A stretch of DNA of 64,000 nucleotides. It comes from JAEUJM01 sp044221555. GTDB taxonomy: Bacteria > Actinomycetota > Acidimicrobiia > Acidimicrobiales > DATDAH01. The stretch is taken from NCBI GenBank assembly GCA_044221555.1, contig JBGAOY010000005.1:186001-250000 (forward strand), read 5' to 3'. This document shows, one piece after another, positions 25,663-33,740 of the stretch (position 1 is the first letter of the stretch; every line of letters starts with the position of its first letter). The notes beneath the pieces are model-generated. The model did no database searches, was not told the DNA's origin, and saw only the letters and a list, made by a program, of their open reading frames with translations. A program made the position numbers and the translations under genes.

Positions 25663-26766
25663 TCACGACGAGTGAGGGACGAGCGGGTCCTGGTGCTCCG
25701 AGGCGGCGTCCGTCGACGCGCGGGAGAGGAGGTGCCGGCCTGTGTAGACGGGCAGGTCGAGGTAGGTGAGCACCCCGGGGTCGGCGTCGCAGACCAGCGG
25801 GATGGCGTTGAGGACGTGCATCGCCGTGGCCAGGCAGCCCGCGTGGTTGTGGTCGCCCACGTGCGACGAGACGGACAGCTCGATCGTCACACAGGGCTCG
25901 CCGTCCACCTCGATGCGGTAGCCCGCGCCCTGGGGCCAGTCGGGGGCGTCCTCGTCGCGGAGGCGGGTGACGTGCTCGACCACGATGCGGGCCTCGCCGT
26001 CGACCATCCCCCGGATCTCGAACCGCATGCCGGAGATGGTGCCGGCGGCGATGGGCCCTGAGGCGATGGTGAACGCCTCGTCGGCGGTGATGACCTCGTG
26101 CCACTCGGTGATGTCGTCGAGCTCGACGTCGAGGGCCTTCGCCACCAGAGCGACGACGGGGCCCCACGCCAGCGCGGTCGAGCCCGGCGACAGCAGGAGC
26201 GACTGCGACGGGTCGGCCTTCCCGAATCCCATGATCTCGAACATCGTGAACGGGTTGTCCCAGGTGGCGTAGTTCACGATCTCGGCCATGCGCACGGTGG
26301 TGATCTCCTTGCACAGGGCCAGCGCCGGGATGGTGATGCCGGCGTTGCCGAAGCCGGGGTCGATGCCCGATGTGTAGAACGACGTGCCCCCTTCCAGGCA
26401 CGCCCGCTGGAGCTGGTCGTGGAAGCCCGCCTGCTCGGGGTAGAGGAGGGGGACAAATGAGGTGTTCACCACGTTCTTGCCACCGGCCAGCATCCGGCAG
26501 AGGTCGTCCACCACCTCGCCGGGACGCACGTCGGAATGGGCCATGTAGCAGACGCAGTCGGCCTCGAGGGCGAGCAGCGCCTCGGCGTCCTGGGTGGCGG
26601 TCACGCCCAATGGCGCCACCCCGCACAGCTCCCCCGCATCCCGACCGGCCTTCTCGTCGGCGTGCACCCAGAGCCCGATCAGCTCGAGGTCGGGGTGCGC
26701 CGCGATGGCGGGCACGGCGTGGATGCCCACGGTGCCTGTGGCCCATTGGATCACTCGGTAGGTCAT
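25663..26766 (-). CDS. DapB-like NAD(P)-binding reductase, substrate unknown
   Basis: A 367-residue protein with an N-terminal Rossmann fold (YRVIQWATGTVGIHAVPAIAAHPDLELIGLWVH) like dihydrodipicolinate reductase, followed by GGKNVVNTSFVPLLYPEQ and SGIDPGFGNAGITIPALAL. The family is common in actinobacteria that degrade steroids and aromatics, and is distinct from biosynthetic DapB, which is shorter. Start ATG 26766 is chosen for its GAGGGGGAT ribosome site; the frame continues 15 codons further. Reaction not known. Confidence 0.8.
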   Translation of the reverse strand: MTYRVIQWATGTVGIHAVPAIAAHPDLELIGLWVHADEKAGRDAGELCGVAPLGVTATQDAEALLALEADCVCYMAHSDVRPGEVVDDLCRMLAGGKNVVNTSFVPLLYPEQAGFHDQLQRACLEGGTSFYTSGIDPGFGNAGITIPALALCKEITTVRMAEIVNYATWDNPFTMFEIMGFGKADPSQSLLLSPGSTALAWGPVVALVAKALDVELDDITEWHEVITADEAFTIASGPIAAGTISGMRFEIRGMVDGEARIVVEHVTRLRDEDAPDWPQGAGYRIEVDGEPCVTIELSVSSHVGDHNHAGCLATAMHVLNAIPLVCDADPGVLTYLDLPVYTGRHLLSRASTDAASEHQDPLVPHSS

Positions 26767-26847
26767 GCATCCCCCTCGGTCGGCGACCCAACGTAGGAGC
26801 GGTCGCACCACCTGTCTACTCAGGGAGCGGGCACTAGCGTGGCCCCG

Positions 26848-28170
26848 ATGGCCGGAGGGGAGCAGGTGAACGACGACGTCGACGGGCCGCGCGACGCGGC
26901 CGACGCGCCATCGTCCGCCGGGCCGCCCCCCACCACCCCCTCACCCGACACCCGCTCCCCCGACACCGCCTCCCCCGACACCCCCTCCCCCGACACTCCC
27001 TCCCCCGACACCCTGTTGGCCGACTACGACCGCATGCCGCGGTGGGTGCCCCAGGCCATCGCGCTCTTCTTCCTCGGCATCGTGGCCCTGGCCACCACGG
27101 TGTGGCTGATCGGCAAGCTGAAGGACCTGCTGATCATGCTGCTGGTGGCGCTGTTCCTGTCGTTCGCGCTCGAGCCGGCCGTCAACTGGCTGCAGGCCAA
27201 GGGCTGGCGGCGAGGCACCGGCACCGCGTTCGTCTTCGCCCTGTTGTTCATCGCCGCCGCCCTGTTCATCTACGCCATGGGCTCGCTCCTCGTCGACCAG
27301 GTGCAGAACCTGGTCGACCAGGCGCCGGACTACATCACCGACATCGAACGCTGGGTGAACGACACGTTCAACGCCGACGTCAACACCGACGACCTGGCCG
27401 AGCAATTCCGTTCCGGTGGCGCCGCCAACGATCTGGCCACCGGCCTCGCCGGCAACGTGTTGAGCGTCGGCGCCACCGCGGTGGGCGTGCTGTTCCGGGG
27501 CCTCACCGTGCTGTTGTTCACCTTCTACCTCGTCGCCGACGGTCCCCGCCTCCGGCGCGCGATCTGCTCGACCATGCGCCCCGACCGCCAACGGGAGGTG
27601 CTGCGGGTGTGGGAGATCGCCATCGACAAGACCGGTGGCTACATCTACTCACGCGGCCTGCTGGCGTTCCTGTCCGCGGTGTTCCACTACTTCGCGTTCT
27701 TGTTCATCGGCGTGCCGTTCCCGCTTCCCCTCGCCCTGTGGGTGGGGGTCCTCTCGCAGTTCGTGCCCGTGGTCGGCACCTACCTGGCGGGGGCGCTGCC
27801 CATCGCCATCGCCCTCATCGACCAGCCGATCGAGGCGTTGTGGGTGCTCATCGCCATCTTCGTCTACCAGCAGGTCGAGAACTACCTGCTGGCCCCGCCC
27901 ATCACCGCCCACACCATGGACATCCACCCCGCGGTGGCGTTCGGTGCGGTGATCGCGGGTGCCTCCATCCTCGGGCCGGTGGGCGCGCTCCTGGCCCTGC
28001 CCGCAGGAGCGACGCTCCAGGCCTTCGTGTCCACCTACGTCAACCGCCACGACGTGGTGGACACCCACCTCACCCGCTCGACCCACGAGCGGCGCTCGGT
28101 GCTGTCGGTGCTCACCGCGTTGCGCCGGACCCGCCGCGACGATCCACGGCCGGCCGACGACGCAGGCTGA
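26848..28170 (+). CDS. AI-2E / PerM-family permease with repetitive N-terminal tail
   Basis: A 440-residue membrane protein of the AI-2E transporter superfamily. About eight hydrophobic segments begin at residue 65, with the typical soluble insert (DQVQNLVDQAPDYITDIERWVND) after helix 3 and the C-terminal signatures GVLSQFVPVVGTYLAGALP and IFVYQQVENYLLAPPI. The family exports varied small molecules or ions; AI-2 transport should not be assumed. The first 60 residues are a disordered tail containing five SPDT units encoded by 15-base repeats. ATG 26848 follows a TAGCGT box by seven bases and is preferred to GTG 26839. Confidence 0.87.
   Translation: MAGGEQVNDDVDGPRDAADAPSSAGPPPTTPSPDTRSPDTASPDTPSPDTPSPDTLLADYDRMPRWVPQAIALFFLGIVALATTVWLIGKLKDLLIMLLVALFLSFALEPAVNWLQAKGWRRGTGTAFVFALLFIAAALFIYAMGSLLVDQVQNLVDQAPDYITDIERWVNDTFNADVNTDDLAEQFRSGGAANDLATGLAGNVLSVGATAVGVLFRGLTVLLFTFYLVADGPRLRRAICSTMRPDRQREVLRVWEIAIDKTGGYIYSRGLLAFLSAVFHYFAFLFIGVPFPLPLALWVGVLSQFVPVVGTYLAGALPIAIALIDQPIEALWVLIAIFVYQQVENYLLAPPITAHTMDIHPAVAFGAVIAGASILGPVGALLALPAGATLQAFVSTYVNRHDVVDTHLTRSTHERRSVLSVLTALRRTRRDDPRPADDAG
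26935..27012 (+). repeat. 15-bp coding tandem repeat (SPDTx)
   Basis: Five imperfect units encode SPDTR-SPDTA-SPDTP-SPDTP-SPDTL inside the N-terminal tail of the AI-2E-family permease. In-frame changes of copy number would only lengthen or shorten the tail. Confidence 0.8.
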
Positions 28171-28189
28171 GATTTTTCGTTCCTTTTCG

Positions 28190-28217
28190 TTGACTCTCCG
28201 TGTACTTCGACTACGAT
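28190..28217 (+). promoter_or_regulatory. Full -35/-10 promoter
   Basis: TTGACT (28190-28195), 16-base spacer, TACGAT (28212-28217), then six bases to ATG 28224. This is the clearest vegetative promoter in the window and implies a leaderless mRNA. Confidence 0.65.
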
Positions 28218-28223
28218 GACCGC

Positions 28224-28520
28224 ATGCGAACGAGGACCCGGAGCCATCGTCGCCGCCGGCTCCGGCGGGTGCGCCACCACCTCCTCCTGGCCCGCACCCC
28301 GGCCCTCGTCGCATCCCGCCCCGGAGCGGGCGCTCCACCGCCGGCGCCCGCTCCGGGGCCTCCCCCACCGTCCGCCGCCGCCCGTCGCCACCGGACGCGG
28401 CGGCGTTGGCTCCCCCGGCTCGCGGTCGGCACCGCCGTGGTCGCGCTCGCCCTGGTCGGCCCTCGCCCCGCCGGGCCGCCGGGGCCTGGCGGCGGGTCTC
28501 AGCCCGCCGTCGGGCACTGA
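28224..28520 (+). CDS. 98-residue Arg/Pro-rich membrane protein
   Basis: Small protein with a strongly basic start (MRTRTRSHRRRRLRRVRHHLL), a Pro/Ala-rich middle and one transmembrane helix (RWLPRLAVGTAVVALALVG) near the C-terminus. It was accepted because a near-consensus promoter ends six bases before the ATG. Other frames through the same bases are also open, as expected at this GC content, so coding status is uncertain. No family recognised. Confidence 0.5.
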   Translation: MRTRTRSHRRRRLRRVRHHLLLARTPALVASRPGAGAPPPAPAPGPPPPSAAARRHRTRRRWLPRLAVGTAVVALALVGPRPAGPPGPGGGSQPAVGH

Positions 28521-28582
28521 TCCCGCCGGCCGTCACCGACCGTCCGGATCGCGAGTCGAGGACGGTACCCGGCAACGACCAC

Positions 28583-28588
28583 TATCGT
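28583..28588 (+). promoter_or_regulatory. -10 box that fixes the start of the UPF0104 gene
   Basis: TATCGT six bases before GTG 28595. Much longer open frames exist upstream, but they run through the preceding small gene. Confidence 0.5.
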
Positions 28589-28594
28589 CATGGC

Positions 28595-29737
28595 GTGGCC
28601 GTTCTCGATGACGGCGCGGCGGCGGGCGCCTCTGACAACCTGCCCGCCGATGCGCCCCAGGATCCGGCGGGGGCCCCGGCGCGTGCCGCCCCCTCGACCC
28701 GCTGGTCGATCTGGCGTGCGCTGTTCCTCCTGGTGAGCCTGGTCACCCTCTACGGCCTCTTCCCCCGCATCGCCGACGTCTTGTCCACCGCGCCCGAGTT
28801 GCGCCAGATACGGATCGAGTGGTTCGCGGTCATCGCAGGGCTGATGACCTGCAGCTTCCTCTGCTCGTGGGCCCTGATTCGTTGCGCCCTTCCCCAGGTG
28901 AGCTGGTTCGTGGCCGGCACCGCCCAGCTGGTCTCCAACGCGGTCACCAAGGTGATCCCCGCGGGTGCCCCGGTCGGCGGCGCGGTGCTCTACCGCATGC
29001 TGTCGGTGGCCGGCATCGACAAGGCCGAAGCCGGCTCGACGCTGGCCGCGACCTCGCTGATCTCCACCGGCACCCTGTGCGCCCTGCCGGTGGTGGCGCT
29101 GGCCCTTGCCCTCTTCGGGGCCCCCATCCCCAAAGGCCTGCTCCTCGTGTCGTGGGGCGGCGGCATCCTGTTCCTGCTGCTGTTCGGCGTGGGGTTCGTA
29201 CTGGTCACCACCGACCAGCCCCTGCTGGTGGTCGGCCGTTGGATCGAGCGGGCCGGGCACTGGCTGGCCGTCCGGCGTCACTGGGACTCGTACCCACGGG
29301 CCGAGGGCTTCGTCGAACAACGCGACCGCGTGATCGCCACGCTCGGGTCGCGGTGGAAGCGCTCGCTGGCCGCCTCGGTGGGCAACTGGACCTTCGACTA
29401 CCTGGCCCTGGTGGCCGCGTTGCGCGCCGTGGGGGCCAGCCCGCGCATGTCGGCGGTGCTGCTCGCCTACGGCGCCGCGGCCGTGCTCACGATGATCCCC
29501 CTCACCCCGGGCGGCCTGGGCTTCGTCGAAGGCGGGCTCGTGGCCTGTCTCACCGTCGCCGGCGTGCAGGTCGACGAGGCGCTGCTGGCCACGCTGGCGT
29601 TCCGCCTGTTCTCGTACTGGCTGCCGCTTCCCGCCGGCCTCATCGGCTACCTCGCCTTCCGGCGGCGCTACGGCCCGCTCGGCGCCATCCCCCTCGAGCC
29701 CGACAGCCCCAGCCCCCTCGCACCGGCTGCGCCTTGA
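28595..29737 (+). CDS. UPF0104 / lysylphosphatidylglycerol synthase TM-region family protein
   Basis: A 380-residue integral membrane protein with about eight transmembrane helices after a 32-residue polar tail. The signature region PLTPGGLGFVEGGLVACLTVAGV and the earlier VIPAGAPVGGAVLYRML mark the YbhN/UPF0104 and MprF flippase-like family, which moves or modifies lipids. There is no aminoacyl-transferase domain, so it is a flippase-like half only. Start GTG 28595 is set by the TATCGT box. It is convergent with the Rpf-like gene; between them lies a duplicated hairpin repeat. Confidence 0.83.
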   Translation: MAVLDDGAAAGASDNLPADAPQDPAGAPARAAPSTRWSIWRALFLLVSLVTLYGLFPRIADVLSTAPELRQIRIEWFAVIAGLMTCSFLCSWALIRCALPQVSWFVAGTAQLVSNAVTKVIPAGAPVGGAVLYRMLSVAGIDKAEAGSTLAATSLISTGTLCALPVVALALALFGAPIPKGLLLVSWGGGILFLLLFGVGFVLVTTDQPLLVVGRWIERAGHWLAVRRHWDSYPRAEGFVEQRDRVIATLGSRWKRSLAASVGNWTFDYLALVAALRAVGASPRMSAVLLAYGAAAVLTMIPLTPGGLGFVEGGLVACLTVAGVQVDEALLATLAFRLFSYWLPLPAGLIGYLAFRRRYGPLGAIPLEPDSPSPLAPAAP

Positions 29738-29740
29738 CAT

Positions 29741-29849
29741 TGGCTCCGACTTCGTCGGAGCGCCTTCGGCATCCGGTTCGCCCCCACCGCGGCTCCGCTC
29801 CGCTCCGCCACCTCACACTGGCGCCGACGTCGTCGGAGCGCCTTCGGCA
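29741..29849. repeat. Duplicated 31-base hairpin element between convergent genes
   Basis: Two copies (29741-29771 and 29819-29849) differ at two positions. Copy 1 holds a perfect hairpin, CTCCGAC-TTC-GTCGGAG (29744-29760); copy 2 keeps a shorter stem. They sit between convergent stops and may act as bidirectional terminators or be a REP-like dispersed repeat. No U-tract is present. Confidence 0.6.
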
Positions 29850-29880
29850 GCGCTTGGTCGCTGTTTGCCGGTAACAGCCG

Positions 29881-30822
29881 CTAACGGAGGAAGCGGCCGC
29901 AGATGGGCCAGGGCGCGTCGCCTCGGGCCGCGTAGAGCGCCCGGGCCCGCGCATCCTGCTCCCACGGCGGCGCATCCGACGGCAGCCCGGTGCCGCCGAC
30001 GGACTGCCACGTCTGCAGGTCGAACTGGTAGGCGCCGTAGAACCCGTTGCCCGAGTTGGTGGCGTAGTTCCCACCCGACTCGCACCGGCGCAGCGCCGCC
30101 CACTTGTCGCCGCCCACCGCCGCGGCGTCACGGGCGGCGCGGGCCGCGGCGGCCGCCTGTTGCACACCGATGAGCGTGATCTGCGCGAGCTCGAGGGCGC
30201 GCTCGGCGTGGGGCACCTCCTGGCGGGCCTCCTCCAAGCGCTGGTCGAGGCGGTCGAGGCGCTCGACCGTGGCCTCCACGTCGTCGCTCGTGCCGTTGCG
30301 CAGCTGCTGGAACTCGTGGGCCACCTGTCGGGTGTCGAGCGACTGCTGGGCCAGCATCGTCTGGCGCCACAGGAGGTCGCTCGCCTCTTCGCTGTCGGCC
30401 AGCAGCTCGATGCTGCTCTCGCTGCCGCCGCTCATGTACGCCGCCACGGACAGCTGGCGGGCCTGGCGCCGCTTCGACCGGAGCTGCTCGGTGAGGGCGA
30501 GCTCGTCGGCCTGTAGATCGCCCAGCTCGGCGGTGGCGTCGGTGATGGCCGCCTCGGCGCGCCGTACCTGGTCGTGGGCCGCAGCGAGCTGCCGGTTGGC
30601 CTCGTCCACCGCGGCCCTGGCCTCGCTGACGGTGAGGGCGTGGGCCGGCGAGGCGGACGACACCAACACGCCCACGGCCATGAGCCAGACCGTCGCGACC
30701 GTCGCCGCCAACGAGGGCCCTGCCCCGCGCCCGGGCGCGGAACGGCGCACACGAGTCGGTAGGCACGGCGCCACACCCGCCGAGCGGTCGTGAGGTCCGC
30801 GCGGCAATCTGGCAGGCCGCAC
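29881..30822 (-). CDS. Secreted coiled-coil protein with Rpf / transglycosylase-like domain
   Basis: A 313-residue exported cell-wall protein. A Sec signal (LAATVATVWLMAVGVLVSSASPAHA) precedes about 170 residues of coiled coil (VDEANRQLAAAHDQVRRAEAAI… TVERLDRLDQRLEEARQEVPHAERALEL). The C-terminal 75 residues are a resuscitation-promoting-factor-type lysozyme-like domain: WAALRRCESGGNYATNSGNGFYGAYQFDLQTW, with the catalytic Glu in CESGG and the paired Cys. It would cut peptidoglycan during growth or resuscitation. GTG 30822 is chosen because TACCTT (30830-30835) lies seven bases upstream; longer frames add only Arg/Pro-rich residues. Confidence 0.87.
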   Translation of the reverse strand: MRPARLPRGPHDRSAGVAPCLPTRVRRSAPGRGAGPSLAATVATVWLMAVGVLVSSASPAHALTVSEARAAVDEANRQLAAAHDQVRRAEAAITDATAELGDLQADELALTEQLRSKRRQARQLSVAAYMSGGSESSIELLADSEEASDLLWRQTMLAQQSLDTRQVAHEFQQLRNGTSDDVEATVERLDRLDQRLEEARQEVPHAERALELAQITLIGVQQAAAAARAARDAAAVGGDKWAALRRCESGGNYATNSGNGFYGAYQFDLQTWQSVGGTGLPSDAPPWEQDARARALYAARGDAPWPICGRFLR

Positions 30823-30929
30823 CGCGACCAAGGTAGCTGGCCGTGGGGGGTCCTTCATCGTCGGGAGCGGGTCCCGAGCCGCCGGCATCGGCCCGCGCCG
30901 CACCGCCCGACCGTGCGCACCGCCGGCCG

Positions 30930-30935
30930 ATACGG
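30930..30935 (+). promoter_or_regulatory. Possible -10 box of the egt operon
   Basis: TACGGT about 90 bases before the leader reading frame at 31023, which would give an mRNA with a roughly 80-base 5' end. No good -35 is seen. Confidence 0.3.
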
Positions 30936-31011
30936 TGACGTGAAGGCCACGGAGGGCTCGTCATCCACGTGCCCGCGCCGTGACGAACACACCTCGGAAC
31001 CGCTCGACGTC

Positions 31012-31017
31012 GGAGGG
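31012..31017 (+). promoter_or_regulatory. Shine-Dalgarno of the egt leader peptide
   Basis: GGAGGG five bases before ATG 31023. Good ribosome sites are uncommon in this window, which strengthens the case that the short frame is translated. Confidence 0.5.
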
Positions 31018-31022
31018 CCACG

Positions 31023-31109
31023 ATGACCCATCTCATTCACCTGCGGCACCTCGCCCTCGGGTCGATTCGTGACCCCCAGTGGATGGGCGCCACCACCGGG
31101 CACCGTTAG
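31023..31109 (+). CDS. Candidate His-rich leader peptide upstream of egtA (28 codons)
   Basis: A short reading frame beginning MTHLIHLRHLAL, with His at positions 3, 6, 9 and 27, ending TAG 14 bases before egtA. It is in a different frame from egtA and has a canonical ribosome site (GGAGGG, 5-base spacing). Histidine is the substrate that the downstream pathway turns into ergothioneine. By analogy with amino-acid leader peptides, ribosome stalling on His codons could control entry into egtA. This is inference: no attenuator structure was demonstrated, and a chance reading frame is possible. Confidence 0.45.
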   Translation: MTHLIHLRHLALGSIRDPQWMGATTGHR

Positions 31110-31123
31110 GCCCGCGCCCCACC

Positions 31124-32398
31124 ATGCCCTCCGAACGACCGACGCTGGCTGCCGACGACGTCCGGTCCCTGGCCGAGCGATGCTTCCTCCCGCACGACCC
31201 GGCGCCCGGGCCCGAGAAGGTCGGCCTCGAGCTCGAGTGGCTCACCATCTCCGCCCGTCATCCCGACGACCGCCTCGACCTCCACGGCCTGCGGCGAGCG
31301 GCAGGGGCCGGGGGCGCGCTGCCGGCGGGCGGCACCGTCACCTTCGAGCCCGGTGGCCAGCTCGAGCTGAACACGTCGCCCGCCGAGGGCCTGGCGGCCG
31401 CCTGCGACGCCGCCCACACCGATGCCCTCGAGCTCAGCCGACGTATGGCGCAGGTGGGCGTGGCCCTCGTCCCCATCGGCCTCGACGCCTTCCGGCCACC
31501 GAGGCGGGTGCTCAGGTCGGCTCGGTACGACGCCATGGAGGCGGCCTTCGACGCCAAGGGCCCCCACGGTCGTCGCATGATGTGCAACACCGCGGCGCTG
31601 CAGATCAACGTCGACCTCGGGCCCGGCGATCCCTCTGGTCGCTGGCGGCTGGCCCACGCCATCGGGCCCACGATGGTGGCCTGCTTCGCCAACTCGCCGT
31701 TCGGGGAGGAGGGCGGCACCGGTCGCCCCAGCGGATGGGTGGCCAACCGCCTGGCCACCTGGTGGGGCATCGACCCCAGCCGCACCGCGGCGCCGGCGCT
31801 GGCCGACGACCCCGCCGAGACCTGGCTGCGCTACGCGTTGGCCGCGAACGTGCTCCTCATCCGGGGGGACGCCGAGACGCTGCCGGTGCGCCACCCGTTC
31901 TCGTTCGCCGAGTGGATGACCGACGGGCATCCCGCGGGCTGGCCGACCGGTGACGACTTCGCGTACCACCTCACCACGCTGTTCCCGCCGGTCCGACCGC
32001 GAGGGTGGCTCGAGCTGCGCATGCTCGACGCCGTCGATGCCTCGATCTGGCCGGTGGCCGTCGCGGTGATCGTCACGCTGCTCACCGATCCCGAGGCGTC
32101 GGCCGCCGCGGCCCTCGCCACCGCCGAGACGGCAGGCCTGTGGTCCGATGCCGCCCACCACGGCCTCGCCCACCCGGCCCTGGCCCGTTCGGCCGACGCC
32201 TGCGTCGCCGCCACCCTCGCCGCCCTGTCCCGAACGGGTGCGTCGGCGGGCCTGCACGACGCCGTGGCGCACTACGCCGAGCACCACGTCGCCCGCCGCC
32301 GCTGCCCCGCCGACGATCGGTTGGACGAGTGGCACGCGTTGGGCCGACTCCTCCCGGGGGGCACACCCGACGACGGGGAGGCGGCGTGGGCCAGTTGA
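31124..32398 (+). CDS. egtA: Glutamate-cysteine ligase EgtA
   Basis: A 424-residue ATP-dependent ligase that makes gamma-glutamylcysteine for ergothioneine synthesis. GCS2-type motifs include VGLELEWLTIS, VTFEPGGQLELNTSP, ALVPIGLDAF, MMCNTAALQINVDLG and FANSPFGEEGG. It is first in egtABCD and overlaps egtB by 13 bases. ATG 31124 follows the candidate leader peptide by 14 bases; an in-frame GTG at 31079 would add MDGRHHRAPLGPRPT, which is not family-like. The function call is firm because of the complete neighbouring pathway. Confidence 0.92.
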   Translation: MPSERPTLAADDVRSLAERCFLPHDPAPGPEKVGLELEWLTISARHPDDRLDLHGLRRAAGAGGALPAGGTVTFEPGGQLELNTSPAEGLAAACDAAHTDALELSRRMAQVGVALVPIGLDAFRPPRRVLRSARYDAMEAAFDAKGPHGRRMMCNTAALQINVDLGPGDPSGRWRLAHAIGPTMVACFANSPFGEEGGTGRPSGWVANRLATWWGIDPSRTAAPALADDPAETWLRYALAANVLLIRGDAETLPVRHPFSFAEWMTDGHPAGWPTGDDFAYHLTTLFPPVRPRGWLELRMLDAVDASIWPVAVAVIVTLLTDPEASAAAALATAETAGLWSDAAHHGLAHPALARSADACVAATLAALSRTGASAGLHDAVAHYAEHHVARRRCPADDRLDEWHALGRLLPGGTPDDGEAAWAS

Positions 32399-33732
32399 CA
32401 CCGACCCGCGAGTCCATCGCGGACACCCTCGCGACCACCCGTCGCCGCACACTGGCCCTCGTCGACGCGCTCGACCCTGATGAGCAGCGGCGCCAGCAGT
32501 CACCGCTGATGTCACCCGTGGTGTGGGACCTGGCCCACGTGGGCAACTACGAGGAGATCTGGCTGCAGCGGGCGCTGGGCGGACCTCCGGCCGAGCGGCC
32601 CGAGTTGGACGACCTCTACGACGCGTTCCGCCACCCACGGGCCGACCGGCCGGCGCTGCCCCTCCTGGGCCCCGACGAGGCACGCCGCTACGTGGCCGGC
32701 GTCCGGCGCCGAGTGCTCGACCGGCTCGACACCCTCGAGGGCGACGACCCCTTCGGCCCGGACGGCGACCCGCTGCTCACGGGCGCGTTCGTCTACGGCA
32801 TGGTGCTCCAGCACGAGCACCAGCACGACGAGACCATCCTCGCCACCCGCCAGCTCATGGGCGATCGGGCCGTGCCACCGGTCGACACCACCCCGGCGCC
32901 GCGACGCCGAACCGGCGCTGCTCCGGACCTCGCCGCCCAGGTGCTGGTTCCGGGCGGAGCCGTGGTGCTCGGCACCGATGCGGTGCCGTGGGCCTACGAC
33001 AACGAGCGGCCCGCGCACATCGCCGAGATCGCCCCCTTCCTGATCGACGTGGCGCCGGTGACCAACGGGGCCTACCTCGCCTTCATCGACGACGGTGGCT
33101 ACGACGACGAGCGGTGGTGGAGCGGCGCTGGCTGGGCCTGGCGCCACGAGGCCGGCCTCGAAGCCCCGCAGTACTGGGAGCGCTCGGGGGCGACCTGGAC
33201 GGTGCTGCGCTTCGGCGAACGGCTCGCGCTGGACCCCGACGAGCCCGTCCAGCACGTGTGCTGGTACGAGGCCGATGCGTTCGCCCGCTGGGCGGGCCGG
33301 CGCCTGCCCACCGAGGCCGAGTGGGAGTGCGCCGCCGGGTGGTCGCCGGCGACGAACACGCCCCGACGGTTCCCGTGGGGCGACGCCGAGCCCACCGCGT
33401 CGCACGCCAACCTCGGCCAGCGCCACCGGGGGCCGGCCGCCGTCGGCGCCTACCCCGACGGCGCGAGCGCGGTCGGCTGCCACCAGATGCTGGGCGACGT
33501 GTGGGAGTGGACCGCGTCGGACTTCACCCCCTACGCCGGCTTCGTGGCCTTCCCCTACCGCGAGTACTCCGAGGTGTTCTGGGGCAGCGAGTACAAGGTG
33601 CTGCGGGGTGGCTCGTGGGCCACCGACCCGTCGGCGGTCCGCACCACCTTCCGCAACTGGGACTTCCCCATCCGTCGTCAGATCTTCGCCGGCTTCCGCT
33701 GCGCCGCCGACCTGCCCCCCGCCGACCGCTGA
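32386..33732 (+). CDS. egtB: Ergothioneine sulfoxide synthase EgtB
   Basis: Non-haem iron enzyme joining trimethylhistidine (hercynine) and gamma-glutamylcysteine with oxygen. The 448-residue protein has an N-terminal DinB-like bundle with iron ligands in DLAHVGNYEE and LQHEHQHDETI, and a C-terminal FGE-sulfatase-type domain (VPGGAVVLGTDAVPWAYDNERPAH… RLPTEAEWECAAG… GDVWEWTASDF… VLRGGSWATDP). Start GTG 32386 has a GGGGAGG ribosome site five bases upstream and overlaps egtA by 13 bases. Much longer frames to the left run through egtA and are not used. Confidence 0.94.
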   Translation: MGQLTPTRESIADTLATTRRRTLALVDALDPDEQRRQQSPLMSPVVWDLAHVGNYEEIWLQRALGGPPAERPELDDLYDAFRHPRADRPALPLLGPDEARRYVAGVRRRVLDRLDTLEGDDPFGPDGDPLLTGAFVYGMVLQHEHQHDETILATRQLMGDRAVPPVDTTPAPRRRTGAAPDLAAQVLVPGGAVVLGTDAVPWAYDNERPAHIAEIAPFLIDVAPVTNGAYLAFIDDGGYDDERWWSGAGWAWRHEAGLEAPQYWERSGATWTVLRFGERLALDPDEPVQHVCWYEADAFARWAGRRLPTEAEWECAAGWSPATNTPRRFPWGDAEPTASHANLGQRHRGPAAVGAYPDGASAVGCHQMLGDVWEWTASDFTPYAGFVAFPYREYSEVFWGSEYKVLRGGSWATDPSAVRTTFRNWDFPIRRQIFAGFRCAADLPPADR

Positions 33733-33740
33733 GGTCCCCC

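Noticed and set aside
32005..32385. Longer EgtB start
   Set aside because: It overlaps most of the end of egtA with Arg-rich text; GTG 32386 has a good ribosome site.
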